Source of the DNA: Atherinomorus stipes
Taxonomy: Eukaryota; Chordata; Actinopteri; Atheriniformes; Atherinidae
Direction of reading: 5' to 3'
NCBI GenBank assembly: GCA_023101725.1
Contig: JALJCO010003026.1
Coordinates: 1-64,000, forward strand
DNA length: 64,000 bases
Shown here: positions 43,135 to 54,995 of the stretch, piece after piece
How the letters are laid out: each line of letters starts with the position of its first letter
Position numbering within the stretch: position 1 is the stretch's first letter
Translations under genes and position numbers: made by a program
Notes under the pieces: model-generated
What the model was told of the DNA's origin: nothing
Database searches by the model: none
The model's input: only the letters and a program-made list of their open reading frames with translations

Positions 43135-44722
43135 ACTTAAGTTATGTTAGATGAGCTTTCTGAAGAAGGATGTTCTGTAAAGATGCTCAAACAGAAGACA
43201 AAATTCACTTATTGTTGTCAGATCAACATTTAAAGATGCACAAAATTAATGGCACATATCAAGACGCTCTTCTGAGTAGTATGTATTTTAAGGTGGTTTA
43301 ACTGTTTCTGAAAAATGTTGCAGCTGATTGTCAGTCTGAAACCATCAAAACTCATTTCATGATGTTGAAACATGAAACTGAAACACCATTGGTGATTGGC
43401 CCAAACACCCACACCGAGGCTTCATCCCAAAATCATCCCACACTGACCCCAATTCATCCTTCCTCAAACTTCCACCCCCCCCTCCCAGTTAAACATCCGA
43501 ACTGAAGCCTCACTCCAGACCGGACGCCCACATGAGAATGTCGGGGCCAACCGGGCGTCCACGGGCCCCTACCACTTCCCACGTCTGACCACATCATCTG
43601 GGAGGAAGCTGGGCGCTCACCGCCGTCATCTGTCGGGGTCAGACCTCAGACACTCACCACGAGAGGAGGGGGCACAAATCACCCCTCAGAACGGCGTGGA
43701 ACAATCGCAGCGAGCTGATCCAAGAAAGGAAAAATGACTGGAAAACAAAAAGGACACCTACACGTACAGAACAATGAATGGCAAGAAATTATCTCAGATT
43801 TTTCTAAAACACACAAAGTGAAGAGAGTTTGAAACAAACAGAACTTCATCTCCAGCATCTCCCTAAAGATCTAAACTCGGATATGACGGCATTAAATGAG
43901 TGTTTATTCACTGATTCATTGCTTCAGTCTTCCTAAAATACCCCGAATAACAGTTATTCATGAGCTCTGCTGCTTCCCATGCTTCTATTTCAGGAGATAT
44001 TCGGTGGCAGATGATTAAAAGCCTCAGTCAGCACGTCTCGGGCGTCTGCAGCAGGTGGAGGGTTAAATGTCGCCTCCAGGCCCGCTCCATCAGATTCTGT
44101 GTTCTGTTCTTTCATGACTGGACGTTGTCATTGTGTTTGCAGCCGTCCGTTGGCAAGCGGGAGCCGGTCCAGCCGTCCATCTTGAGAGGAAAATTTCGGA
44201 CTGGGCACGAGCCGGCCATCTGCATCTCCATGCCTTCAGCAGCCAGCAGCCAATCGCAGAAACACTTCAGCTACTGGAGCGTTGGGAGGAAGGAGGAAAA
44301 ATGTTCCTGTTACATTTATTTTTGAAGAAAAAGCTCAAACTGCTCATTACAGCAGAGAAACTTCAGATTCTCCATATTTTTGGAGGGAAGCTGCTGTTTG
44401 GTCACAAAATCTGGATTTTTGCCTTCTTTTCCATCTCTCTGTATGTGTAAATATCCACTTAAGATATAGTTGGAAGTAAATGATGTTTTCAGTATTTTTT
44501 ATTGCTGTCTTTGAGTTTCAGAAAAACACAGATGAAAGAAGACTTATAGTTGGGCTTCTTGAACAGCCGACATGATGACTTCTGATGATGTAAAAATCCT
44601 GAAGCTGTTGAGTCTGTATACCTTCTAAAGAAGCCTTCCTCTTTTCATTTCTTTTTTTCAAAAACAAAGATTTTAGCTTGCAGAAATTTCTGACATTTTA
44701 GTGAATCCATTTTGCCTCCATC
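43135..44722. other. Unique-looking spacer, GC-rich in the middle
   Basis: 43440-44330 is richer in G+C and has no visible repeats. A plus frame at 43960-44325 (121 codons) spans a possible splice acceptor TGTTTGCAG at 44134-44142. No domain is recognised. It could be part of a host gene's intron or exon, but I cannot support a call. Confidence 0.4.
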
Positions 44723-44737
44723 AGTGAAATGTTCTCT

Positions 44738-44935
44738 CTTTTTTTTTTTTTTTTTTTAAAGGATTTTGGGCCTGTGGCCTTTTTGACAGTGTATAGGAAG
44801 GAAGGGGGAGAGAGTGGGGAGTGACATGCAGCAAAGGGACCTGGACCGGGAATCAAACCGGGGCCGACTGCGCTGAGGAGCTGTAGCCTCTGTTCATGGG
44901 GCGGCTGCTCAACCAACTGAGCTAATCACCGCCCC
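44738..44935 (-). mobile_element. Full-length tRNA-derived SINE
   Basis: On the minus strand it starts GGGGCGGTGATTAGCTCAGT (A box TTAGCTCAGTTGG), reaches the B box GGTTTGATTCC about 50 bases on, continues into a body with CTTTGCTGCATGTCA and ends in a poly(A) (T run 44739-44757). Target duplication AGTGAAATGTTCTCT (44723-44737) and AGTGAAACGTTCTCT (44936-44950) differs at one base. The same family is split at 57273-58920. Confidence 0.9.
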
Positions 44936-45134
44936 AGTGAAACGTTCTCTTTTCAGACAATTTACTTTCGACACAAAAATGAAAATAAGACAAAAACAAA
45001 CCAAACCTTGCTTTTCCTATATTTGATGTTTAAAGGGACTAGGGGCAGGAATTTAAAAAAACAAACAAACATGCATGTCCATTTTTTATTAATACTAATG
45101 GGTGATGAAGCGCTAAATACCAAAAATAAGTTCA

Positions 45135-46275
45135 AGTCAAGTCAAGTCAGATTTATTTATAGAGCACATTTAAAAACAACCTTAGTTGACCAAAGTGCTG
45201 TACAGGATAAGAATAAATCAGAAATAAAAAGCAGAATAAAAAACACAATCACATAAACAGATAAAACCAAAGATACAAAAATATAAAATTTAAATATAGA
45301 TAGATGTGACACTCTGAAGCTGGTTGGAAAGCCAGCGAAAACAAATGAGTTTTCAGCAGTGATTTAAAATGATCAATGGACTGTGCAGATCTGATGGTTA
45401 TAGGGGCAGGCTGTTCCAAAGTCTAAGAGCAGCAACAGAAAAAGCCCGATCACCTCTTCCTTTTAGCTTGCTTCTAGGGACTGTCAAGAGCATCTGGTTT
45501 GTTGACCTCAGTGCTCTGACTGGGCTGTAAGTATTCAGAAGTTCCAAGAGGTAGGGAGGTGCAGTACCATTAAGACTCTTAAAAACAAGTAATAAAATCT
45601 TAAACTGAATCCTAAACTGCACTGGCAACCAGTGTAAAGAAACAAGCATCAGAGCAATATGCTCACGGCGTTTAGACCCTGTCTTAACGAGCAGCTGCGT
45701 TCTGCACAGTCCGCAAGCGCTGAAGAAGAGACTGCTCTACTCCAAAATAGAGGGAATTACAATAGTCCAAGCGACAGGTAACCAGAGCATGGATCGATCG
45801 CCCTCTCTAAGTCCTGATACGGCAGATATGATTTGACTTGGCTAGAAGGCGCAAATGAAAAAAGCTAGATTTGACAACAGAACTGATCTGTTTATCAAGT
45901 CTGAACCGAGAGTCAAAGATCACTCCAAGATTTCAAACATATTGCTTGGAGTATTGTGACAAGGGGCCAATTACACTAATATGACCATCCAATACATCTG
46001 ACTCACCAAATACAATACTTTCAGTTTTATCCCTGTTTAGCTGGAGAAAGTTCTGAGTCAGCCATGAATGTACCTCAGCAAGGCACTGCAGCAGAGAGTC
46101 AATGGACCCAGAAGACCTGGTCTGCAGTGGCAGCTAGATCTGCAGGTCATCCGCAAAGCAATGAAAAGAAATGCCAAACTTACTAAAAATAGAACCCAAC
46201 GGAAGCAGATACAAAGAAAACAAAATAGGACCCAGAAAAGAACCCCTGGGGGACCCCAGAGTTGAGAGGGGAGAG
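45135..46275 (-). pseudogene. L2-like LINE, ORF2 3' part with FADD motif
   Basis: Read on the minus strand: GVPQG at about 46250, then CFADDLQI at 46160-46137 (catalytic reverse transcriptase palm), a decayed thumb, then SLHWLPVQFRIQFKILLLVF (45645-45590) and RAFSVAALRLWNSLPL near 45400. The 3' end closes in a GACTT tandem (about 45135-45152), the short terminal repeat usual for L2. Frames change several times. The upstream RT fingers and the endonuclease are absent. Confidence 0.8.
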
Positions 46276-46454
46276 GGCAGATGAGTACTGACCTAAACTG
46301 ACAATTAATGGACTATTTAACAAAATCATGAACAACCTGAAACTACTTGAGAAATATAAGTTTCAATTCAACTATATTTTGCCTCAGTTTATCATTTACA
46401 CATGCAGAGTATAGAATAGATCTGTGAGATCACAGAATCACAGGAGGGACTGCA

Positions 46455-46852
46455 AGATTGCCTGTGATTCTCATCCAAATGGTTCATTTTGACCACATGT
46501 TTGTGTTTCATTGTTTCGCATATCTCTATAACCTTGTGTCTACGGAGATGATGTCATGTTCAGATAATCCAGCGGTTAAGAATCTGCATGATAGGCATTG
46601 TTTAAACAGCTACCGGATGTTTTACACTGAATACTGTGTCTGATTTCCTGTCTGGTCCAATCTGAACTACTGAAATTTACGTAGTGTTGGTCCGTGCTCC
46701 GTCAAAAATAGAGCTGGCGCGTATATTTGACATGATGAGGGACAACAGACCACTCATGTGGAGCGGGATGCTCGATCAAACCAACGATTACAATGGGCAA
46801 GATTCAGTGTGCATGCCGCAACACTGCGTAAATGCGACGCTGCGCTCACGGA
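46455..46852. mobile_element. Second copy of the hAT family seen at 1-2306 (part)
   Basis: The stretch CCTGTGATTCTCATCCAAAT ... CTGTGTCTGATTTCCTGTCTG matches the opposite strand of 1240-1480, and the homology continues through GTCAAAAATAGAGCT to about 46850. Only this internal part is evident; termini were not located. It is interrupted at 46853 by the 46861-47598 element. Confidence 0.65.
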
Positions 46853-46860
46853 CCAGGGTA

Positions 46861-47598
46861 ACCCCCAGACTCCACATACTCTGGTCCACAGCGTTCCGCT
46901 CCGCTCCTCACCGCGCAGTAAACACATTGGGAAGTGCAACGCCCACTACATGCACTCGGCTCCGTCCAGCTGCGCTCCGCCAGGTCTTGGAGCCCGGGGA
47001 GAACATGCGCGAGGCATGTACTGACAACATGGATCAAATGGCGTTTCACAATGATCAACATGTGTACAGTTTGGTGAACAGCAAACCCAGCACACATGAA
47101 CATCACGAGGACGCAAACAGTTCAGAGTTCAGCCTTTTTTTTTATTGTCATGATCAATAGAAACAAGTGTTTTACGTTGGGGAATTACATGTTTTCCATT
47201 TTTGTTCAAATCAATATCCTGATCTGTAGCCTATAATGTATGTGGGCCGATGTCAAAGACGTATGGTACGAAAAACTCCAATGTTGGAGGTGATTTTTAA
47301 TCAAACTGTGCTTTTTCATATATATTACATTTGGATTTACAATGTGTTTATTTTGACAATCCGGATATAGTCCATGTTCACGTTCCTGTTTGGTGCGATC
47401 TGAGCGGCAAGGATTGATCCGGCCTGCGCCGATGGAGCAGAAAATTGGACTGGCTCTTCAATTTAGGCGCAGCGCGAAGCAGAGGCCATACGTCAACGGA
47501 GCCGCACGGAGCATGTGGACTGCAGATCATTGAATAATATAGCAACATGTTTGCTGGGCCTTGCAGAACGGAGCGGAGTATGTGGAATCTGGGGTTAG
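46861..47598. mobile_element. Non-autonomous element nested in the hAT copy
   Basis: ACCCCCAGACTCCACATACT at the left and AGTATGTGGAATCTGGGGTT at the right are inverted, with GCTCCGC-rich subtermini on both sides. CCAGGGTA lies directly outside on both sides (46853-46860 and 47599-47606), a perfect 8-bp direct repeat that fits hAT integration. The interior has no transposase. Confidence 0.7.
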
Positions 47599-47606
47599 CC
47601 AGGGTA

Positions 47607-48599
47607 ATTGTTGTGGAGTTTGAGCTATTAGTTGTGAGAATGTTCATTCTGTTGTGAGAAATGCACCACAGCAACTGAGAACAACTGTTCCTGGATTATA
47701 ACTAGAAATGACCATACTGGATTGAATTGGCCCGTGTCTGTGAAGGTGCCTTAAGTTGACTTTGTTATGAATTTGGGCTGTTTAAATCATTTATTGTCCA
47801 CAGCAAAAATGTGACATGTCAAATTGTTCCAAAAAATTTTTATGCAAGTGATATGATTAAATGAACTAAGGTCCAAATATTGCAGATTATTAAAGATATG
47901 ATGTCCAAATATCAAATACCAGCAGGAAGCAGAAACCAGAAGCCTGTTTATTTCTTTGCTTAAAAACAAGTTATGAGATAAATATTTCCGTGTGGAACTG
48001 GATCAACCCCAGACAAAGATGTACAGTAGTAGCTTCTGTTTGTCAACTATCTAACATTTTACAGCAGCCATCTCTTGCCTCAGAGATGTTTTCTGGTAAC
48101 AAGTCCTCCAATTATTCCTGCTCAACTAAACAATAAGTGACAAAAACCAGCTTTTCTCAGCCTGAGTGTGAAGTTCCTCCATCTTTTCCAGGTTTCAGGT
48201 AAAGATGTGTGTGTGTGTATGTGTGTGTGATTCACGTCGGAAGGTGGTGGCGATGCTTGTGCAGGATGTCTGCTGTTTAGGGGAAGGTGACATCATCTCC
48301 ACACCTGAAGCAGCGGAGCTGACACCTTCAGCTCTCAGACAGGTGAGAAGTCACAAACAATCCTGAACTCATAATGAGACTGACTGCTGGTCTCAGACTG
48401 AAACACGCACACAGCCGTCGTGTGTTTCTGAGTGTTCTGTTCGGGTTTGGTTTTTGGAGTATATGCAAATAATTAATCACATGTTAACACCAAGTGTCTT
48501 ACAAAGTAAATAATGTGGAATTTCGGGCAAAGACAGGAAGGTGACAGTTAAACTTTTTCTGTTTGCTTCACCGTGTGAACAGGTTTCCTCCCCAGAAAC
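47607..48599. other. Spacer with (GT)n, nothing recognised
   Basis: A TGTGTGTGTATGTGTGTG tract lies at 48207-48229. No gene or transposon end is evident. Confidence 0.5.
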
Positions 48600-49060
48600 A
48601 AACCAGTCCACATAGACCCTGATTTACCAAAGGTTTGCGTCTATTAAAACGTAGGCATATTTGCACAGTCAAAAACCTGTTGCAGCTTGTTTATTAATGG
48701 GGCACAACAAGGATGGCGCCTGTTAAACGGGCAAAATAGTTCCTGCAATCCATTTAATGATGAAGATGCATTACAGGTATGTGCGTTTCTGCCAGAACGT
48801 GCAAAGTAGAGAATATGCAAATGTTACTTGATATGAATACTGCAAGATTTGATTTAATAATTTCATTTGTTTTTAATTCTTACCATATAATTGAGAGACC
48901 TCTCCTGCCTCTTTGCATTTCGGATGTTGTCATTAAGTGCACATTTCATTGTTTTTCTGGCAGCAGAAGGTGGAGGGAGTGAGCAGAAGATGGAGAGGAA
49001 AAAGAACAGCAGACAGACGTCCATCATGCAACTTGACACACAACTAACTTTGGTTCTTGT
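48600..49060. mobile_element. Possible Harbinger-like fragment
   Basis: CCCTGATTTACCAAAGGTTT followed by GCGTCTATTAAAACG resembles a terminus of a fish Harbinger-type element, and GGATGGCGCCTG and AGATGGAGAGGAAAAAGAA further on resemble its Myb-gene start. No inverted partner was found. Confidence 0.3.
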
Positions 49061-49370
49061 CATGGAAACAAAAATTATCAAAACATTTTATCACCCTGTC
49101 TTATTTAAAGGAATATTTTTAATATCATTGCTAATCATTATCATTATATTAATATCATTACTGATTTTAAAGATCTTGTTTACATTGTCAAGTTTATGTT
49201 GGAAAATAAATACATTTTGAAGTACATGCAGTATTTGGCTGTAAACAAGTGCCACAATGTTCAGGAACGCTTAAACAGAAAGGCTTTTTACAGTGTAGTT
49301 CCCCCAGATTTCTCTGCAAGGGTTTTGGCTCAACCCTCAATGTTCCTAGGTCCAGAAAACACCCCTAACC

Positions 49371-49945
49371 ATGGTTACTGGGGCTGGGAATCAGTTGGTA
49401 CCTTGCGATACAATACTTGCCTATGATAATAATATCACAATATAGTGATTCTCCAATAATTCATATATTGCAATAAATTTAATTGACAATACACCACATT
49501 ATGTGTCACTGAAGACATTCTGAATTTATTGACCAAAGTGAATCCGTTTGAAATCAATTCAGGTGCACATAGGTTCTTCTTAAAGGAATGAAAACATATC
49601 AGTGCATATGAAAAATTTACGTTTCAGTAAGAGCATTATAATCTCCCAAAACTGGGTTGTCTATGAAAACCTGGACACACATTTTAACTTGTACTTTCCA
49701 CAGTGTCTCAAGTTTAACCTGAACCTGCAGACTGCACATAAATATTAGTGCTACAGCAGGGATTATTCTACATGCTGGACAACTACAAATAGAACAACAA
49801 ACTCTCACAATTTCATAATAGAACGATGAAATCTCACAAAATTTTGTTGGTAAAAAATGTTGATACAGCGGTTTTTAATATCGATATGATATTGCAACAT
49901 AAAATATTGTGATATTTCAGTGTATCAACATTTTGTCACACCCCT
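49371..49945. mobile_element. MITE with GATATTG-rich arms
   Basis: The right end reads ATCAACATTTTGTCACACCCCTAA after a run of ATATTGTGATATTTCAG. The left end GGGGCTGGGAATCAG is only loosely inverted. Arms rich in GATAC/ATATCG are usual for the fish hAT group with TAGGGGTGTG ends. Confidence 0.45.
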
Positions 49946-50430
49946 AATGATTACATAATGCTTATTATGTATTTATAAAGTGATATCAAAGAGATAAAAG
50001 TTTACACTTTACAATAAGGCTCCAAACAAGGATTCACTAAATGTTAACTATGGTTAAGTAATGGTTATGAGGCTGTTAAGCATAAATATAGTGTGACCAA
50101 ATCAATACATTTTTGCACCTTACAGTAAGGTCCAAAAAGAATTTAGTAACAGTTAACAATGGTTATGTAATGCTTATGGGACACTCACGTTTATTAAGGG
50201 CTATTAGGTCAGGTTACTAATGTAGTGTAATACCTTCCTTAAGATTAGGTAAGGCCTACCTGATGATATACACAGCACAACATTAGTAAATAATAACCTA
50301 AGACATTAATAAATGCCAGAGCCAGTTCAGACCTCTATGGGGACGAAGGCAAAATTCTGGTAAGGGGTCTTCCTAAATGAAATGCAAAAACAGTTGCACA
50401 TGACACCCAGTGCTTTAAACTTAAAAACTT
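49946..50430. other. Spacer with CACTTTACAATAAGG-type repeat words
   Basis: TTACACTTTACAATAAGG (50000) and CACCTTACAGTAAGGTCC (50116), each followed by a GTTAACTATGGTTA-like word, point to an internally repeated fish MITE. Ends unclear. Confidence 0.35.
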
Positions 50431-50537
50431 AAAGCTGGAGGGAATCACAGTACAGGTACGATGAAGATGGATGCTAGTTTAACCGTCAGGAGGGGGCGTG
50501 TCACTGAGAAAACTGCTACAAGTTCCATTGTGGGCCT
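50431..50537. mobile_element. Partial copy of the 19318-19784 TTAA MITE
   Basis: GCTGGAGGGAATCACAG through GAAAACTGCTACAAGTTCC matches 19679-19784 with few changes and ends in TTAA at 50538-50541. The left four fifths are missing. Confidence 0.7.
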
Positions 50538-50541
50538 TTAA

Positions 50542-50964
50542 GGCTATTTCTACACTAACACAGCTAAGGTTATACAAATCCCACCTAACTTTATAGCTGT
50601 CCACACGCACAATCCTGCATTTACACCCCCCTCCCGATGAGTCTGATATTGTTGCAATCATGTGTCGCCTTCTCTTAGGGTATTCTTGTGTGATCTTGAC
50701 AAGTGCGTCCACATGTAAAACAAGGAGCAGCAAAGTCACGTCTGAATGATTGGCCTCTATCTCGCTATTGTTTATCTCTGAGTGGTCACAGGTTGATGAT
50801 CTGGTTGTGGTGCAGCGCGTTCTTTATGATGTCACTTCCTTATGCGGAGAGTCAAGAATTAGTCGGCACACTTACCCGTTTAAAAAAATATCCAGGGAGG
50901 GGAACCTTAAACGATAGGGTATTTATATGTTTAAGCACTTACATGACCTAGTGTAGACGTGACC
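50542..50964. mobile_element. 423-bp MITE with TCTACACTA ends
   Basis: GGCTATTTCTACACTAACAC at the left and TAGTGTAGACGTGACC at the right are inverted. It directly abuts the preceding MITE end at TTAA. Non-coding; the short frames are incidental. Confidence 0.65.
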
Positions 50965-51341
50965 TTACTCATGGTGCAGAACAAAACAGAGGGTGCTGCA
51001 AAGCGCGATGGGAAATATGTAAGTAAGCCAGTCTACCAGGAACAGTTGTGTACAGGTGTTGTACACACCCAGAAAAACCAAAGCATAGCACTTGATTAGA
51101 CAAGTATACAAGTAAAAAGTACTGAATCTTGAAGTAAGAAATTAAAAAAAACAAAACAATCATGAATTCAATTAATGCATTAATTAATTTTCAGTCAGGA
51201 CATTGTTTGCGTCTACAGGAATCCACAGCTCCACTCCTTTTAGGGAAAAATAATTTGGGAACCACTGTACTACCAATTCAATGATTTGTCAATTTATTTT
51301 ATGCATAATGTTGTATATCTTTTATATGTTATATACGATTT
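50965..51341. other. Spacer, nothing recognised
   Basis: AT-rich; no signal. Confidence 0.5.
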
Positions 51342-51911
51342 AGGGATGTTTGATATTGGCTTTTTTCACTGATATCCGATATTGTCCAACTCATAATTTC
51401 CAAAATAAACTGATACTGATATATTAAGATAACTGTGAGGTTGAATCTCTCATATTTTGTATCTCTCATATTTTGAGAGACACAACTAGATTCTGCTCCT
51501 AGAGCAACAATTCCAAAAATATCCTTAACTCAGCCAGAGGAGTTCATTTTGGATATCTGGCTGCCATTTATCAGATACTAGCAGGTATTAGCCAACATGT
51601 GGCTAATTCTAATGTTTCTGACATCTTGGTAACTTAACCAACAACTTAAAACCAGACATATTATAAGCAGCTTAAAAGCAAGTCAGTCTGTAGCAGCAGC
51701 AGCTGCACTGTAGTCACATGACTGTGAAAGGAATGCTGGGATATGAAGTTCTTCCACAATAACAGCCACGTTTATACAAGATGGACCGCTGCTAATTGAA
51801 CAAGACCTCGAGATTTCAAGATTTCATAAAAAAAAAAAAGAATTCCGATATATTTTAATGCTGATATAGGCCAATAATATCAGTAGGTCGATAATATCAG
51901 CCATCCTTAAC
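51342..51911. mobile_element. MITE with TTAGGGATG ends and GATAT-rich arms
   Basis: TTAGGGATGTTTGATATTGG and the inverted right end (CAGCCATCCTTAA) continue into TCCGATATTG and CCAATAATATCAG respectively. This is the pattern of a fish hAT MITE with TAGGGATG ends. Target duplication unclear. Confidence 0.55.
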
Positions 51912-51929
51912 ATGATGTTATATCTCATA

Positions 51930-52305
51930 AATCCTCAAATAGTGATCAGGGCTTTTATTTGTTTCAGGGCACCAAGGACCGGGTTTTTATTAGAAGGAGG
52001 GTTTTTATTAGAAGAGAGGCTTATATTTCTATTTTTCAAATGGATCACAATGAATGTCCTCAATGTGCAGTGTGACATACATGGCGGTAGTCGCCATGTC
52101 GCTGCTGTGTTTTGGTTTCGATTCCTCACACGCTCTGCAGGAAGACAAAGTACCGTGTTCGTGCCTTCGTGCACACTAGGGGCAGGCATAGCAAACAGCA
52201 GCCTCCCACTGGAAAAAGGAGGCTTGTATTAGAGGGATGGAAATGATTTACTTTGCTCAATAGTTTGTAACAGACTAGAGGCCACTATTAGAGGATTTAC
52301 GGTAT
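51930..52305. mobile_element. Unclassified repeat with TTTTTATTAGAAG words
   Basis: GGGTTTTTATTAGAAG is tandemly repeated at 51980-52015, and TTGTATTAGAGGGATGG with CTATTAGAGGATTTACGGTA closes the block. It seems to be a terminus of a teleost MITE. Low confidence on limits. Confidence 0.35.
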
Positions 52306-52794
52306 CAACCATATAAACCTCATACAGGCACCTTGAAAGAAGGCTGGACATTTTACTGTGTCCACAGCTCTGATCTGGCATGAACCTGAATCTGCAAAAC
52401 AACCCTGAAAAACAAGTTTAGATTTTTTTTTCATTTACTGCCCCCGTTGCTCTGCTCAGTGACAGGGTTACCACTGTGGTGAGGACTTTTTAACATATTC
52501 ACTATGATAATAGTGTGGAGGATGTGTAAATTTCAACCCCCCAAAAGAGCAGAGGAATGAATGAAAACTGCTGTATGAACTGTGAGGATGCACATCATCA
52601 TCTTCTTGGTCATATTTATTCTGTCTGATACAAGGACATCTTCTCTCTGACCTGTTTGTGTTTCCCAGCTTAATCTTTTTTTGTCCTGATGCGTTTCTCT
52701 CCACCCACCCACCCACCCACTCGGCACTGCCTCAGAATCTGTTTTACTCACTAAATTGGCTCCTCAGACACCCTTCCCCTTCTTCCCCATCTCT
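52306..52794. other. Spacer, nothing recognised
   Basis: A (CACC)n run at 52703-52717. No gene. Confidence 0.5.
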
Positions 52795-52985
52795 CATTTA
52801 AAAAGTGAGAAATTATAATTATCTGAATTATGCTTTTAATGATGCGTTAATTAGAGTCATGGAGTGAGATTAGCCTATGAATTATTACTTGTGAAATCGT
52901 TCCAGATTCATACAAGCTTCTTGTGCAGGCAGAGGGGAGGGAGAGAAATGTTGCCGTGCACGGTGATTAGCGCACCAATAAATAA
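52795..52985. other. Candidate conserved non-coding element
   Basis: Dense homeodomain-like cores (ATAATTATC, GCGTTAATTAGAG, AGATTAGCC, GAATTATTAC, GATTAGCGC) in a repeat-free stretch. Such composition is frequent in vertebrate enhancers. No alignment is possible here, so this is a hint only. Confidence 0.25.
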
Positions 52986-53433
52986 CAGAACAGATTGTAG
53001 TGCATATGCTTATGATTACAACTTTTAAACCAACGCTTTAAACTCACACTGACTGTCTTGTGCTGGCAAGAGGTATCTGTACCAACAGCCCAGTCAGTTT
53101 TTTTGTTTTCTTCTGAGGCTCTCTGTGCTATTCTCACCAAATGTGAACTATTATTATACCGTGTTAGAGGAAAGCTGATTGTTGTTCTCGCAGCTTTCAC
53201 CGCCTGCAAGCTGAATGCCTGCAACATGACTTCAAGTGCAAGCAAGTGAAACATGGAGGTTAAAGATGTGATTATTAAATCTAATTCAAGTCTTCAGAAG
53301 GTTTTGGCCCCTGGATCAAAAGGTTCTGGGCAACGTAGAATGTTTCAATTTGCCACAATAAATTGCAGCTTAAATGGATTTTGATGTTTCTGGGATACTG
53401 CAAATCTAAAATTCAAGGCCAATTATGAAATAT
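52986..53433. other. Spacer, nothing recognised
   Basis: No repeat or coding signal. Confidence 0.5.
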
Positions 53434-54995
53434 CAGAATCATCTTTATTGGCCAAGCATGTTTACATACATGGAATTTTCTGCTGGTTTTCAGTTGCACT
53501 GATGTATGAACTCACATAGATGAAAATCACAAGACAGAGAACAATTATGCCGTATACAAATGTAGGCTATACGTGGTGTATAAATGTGAGTAGTGACAGT
53601 AGAGGAGTGCCATTCAGTACAATGTTCTGTAGTATTGAACTGGTGCCATGGTGATTAAGTGAAGTGCGCCGTCCTGAGGTAGGTGATTTGCAAGCGGGGG
53701 TCAAGGGGGGTGGGGGCAGGGTGGGGAGGGAGTTGAGCGTCCTCACTGCCTGATGAAAAAAACTGTCTCTGAGCCTGCTGGTTCTGGCCCAGAGACCCTG
53801 AAGCCTCCTCCCTGACGGCAGCAGGGTGCAGACACTGTGGGTGGGGTGGGTGGGATCGCCTGCAATCCTGGTGGCTCTGCAGGGGAGCTGGGAGTGGTAA
53901 ATGTCCAATAAAGAAGGGAGGGGGATGATCGTTCCAGCTGCTTTCACGGTGCTCTGCAGGGTCTTGTGGCAGGCTGCGGTGCAGGCTCCGTACCACTCGG
54001 TGATGCTGCTGGTCAGGATGCTCTCGATGGTGCACCTGTATAAGGAGTGCATGATGGGGAATGGGGCTCTTCTTCTCAGTTTCAGCAGGAAGTAGAGTTG
54101 CTGTTGGGCTTTCTTGGCCAGGGACGTGGTGTTGGTGTCCCAGGACAGGTCTTGGGAGATGTGGACACCCAGGAACTTGGTGCAGCTCACCCGCTCCATC
54201 TCAGCACCGTTGATGATCAGTAGTTCATGATGGTCTGGATGCCCCGCCACAGGTTCCTGGAGTCTCAGCTGTCCCTGAAGTGGTCGGCGATCCTCCTGGA
54301 GTGCTGACAGGTTGGCTCTGGCTTAGGCCCGCCTCGTCCCCAGCTCTGAAGCCAGCATTCCGAGCCTGTGGACTTCCGCTGTCAACCATGGTTTCTGGTT
54401 GGCCCAGATGGAGATGGTTCTGGAGACCGTGGTGTCGTCCATGCACTTCCTCATGTAGGCCATGACGGTCTTGGTGTACTCCTGGAGGTCTACAATGTCG
54501 TCCTAAGTGGCTGCATTTCTAAACATGCTCTAGTCGGTGGTGGAGAAACAGTCCTGTAGAGCCTCTAATGGCCCCTCTGGCCAAACCCGGATCTCCTTCT
54601 TGGCCTTTTAGTCACCTTAACCAGTGGTCTGTATGCAGGGATTAGCATAACAGTGGAGTGGTCTGAGGCTCCAAGGTGGGGGAGGGAGAGGGCTTTGTAG
54701 GCTCCCTTCTGAGTAGTGTAAATGTTGTCCAAGATGTTGTTACCTCTTGTAGGAAGGTTGACATGTCCATGTAGTTGTGGAAACACTCTTGGGGTTGGCA
54801 TGGTTGAAGTCCCCAGCCCAGATGAGGAAGGCATAAGGGTGGGCTGTTAGCTGCTCAATGATGTGCTAGTGGAGTTCGTTAAGTGCCTCACTCCTGTTGT
54901 TCGCGGAGCTGGGAGGGATGTAGACAGCTGCTAGCAGGATAGCAGTACATTCCCTGGGCAGGTAGAATGGCCGGCAGGCTGGATGCTGTCGTTGA
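53434..54995 (-). pseudogene. LINE with the reverse-transcriptase core deleted
   Basis: On the minus strand: AVYIPPSSANNRSEALNELH (near 54930), then VNLPTRGNNILDNIYTTQKG and LPHLGASDHSTVML (54770-54640), the C-terminal half of an apurinic-type endonuclease with its SDH catalytic motif. Next a linker with AFRAGDEAG-like words (54360-54440). The frame 54250-53567 (227 codons) then starts in the region after the palm: CTKFLGVHISQDLSWDTNTT, AQQQLYFLLKLRR, LLPSGRR and SFFHQAVRTLNSLP. Fingers and palm are absent between about 54250 and 54215. The 3' tail (53434-53480) has the AATCATCTTTATTGGCCAAG motif of this fish LINE group. Confidence 0.85.

Noticed and set aside
46684..47160. 158-codon frame, one of the longest in the window
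   Set aside because: It runs from a hAT copy across the boundary into a nested element, so it is a composite of two transposons and resembles no protein.
54225..54559. Overlapping frames on both strands near the LINE linker
   Set aside because: They are shadows of the GC-rich LINE linker; only the minus-strand LINE reading has family motifs.
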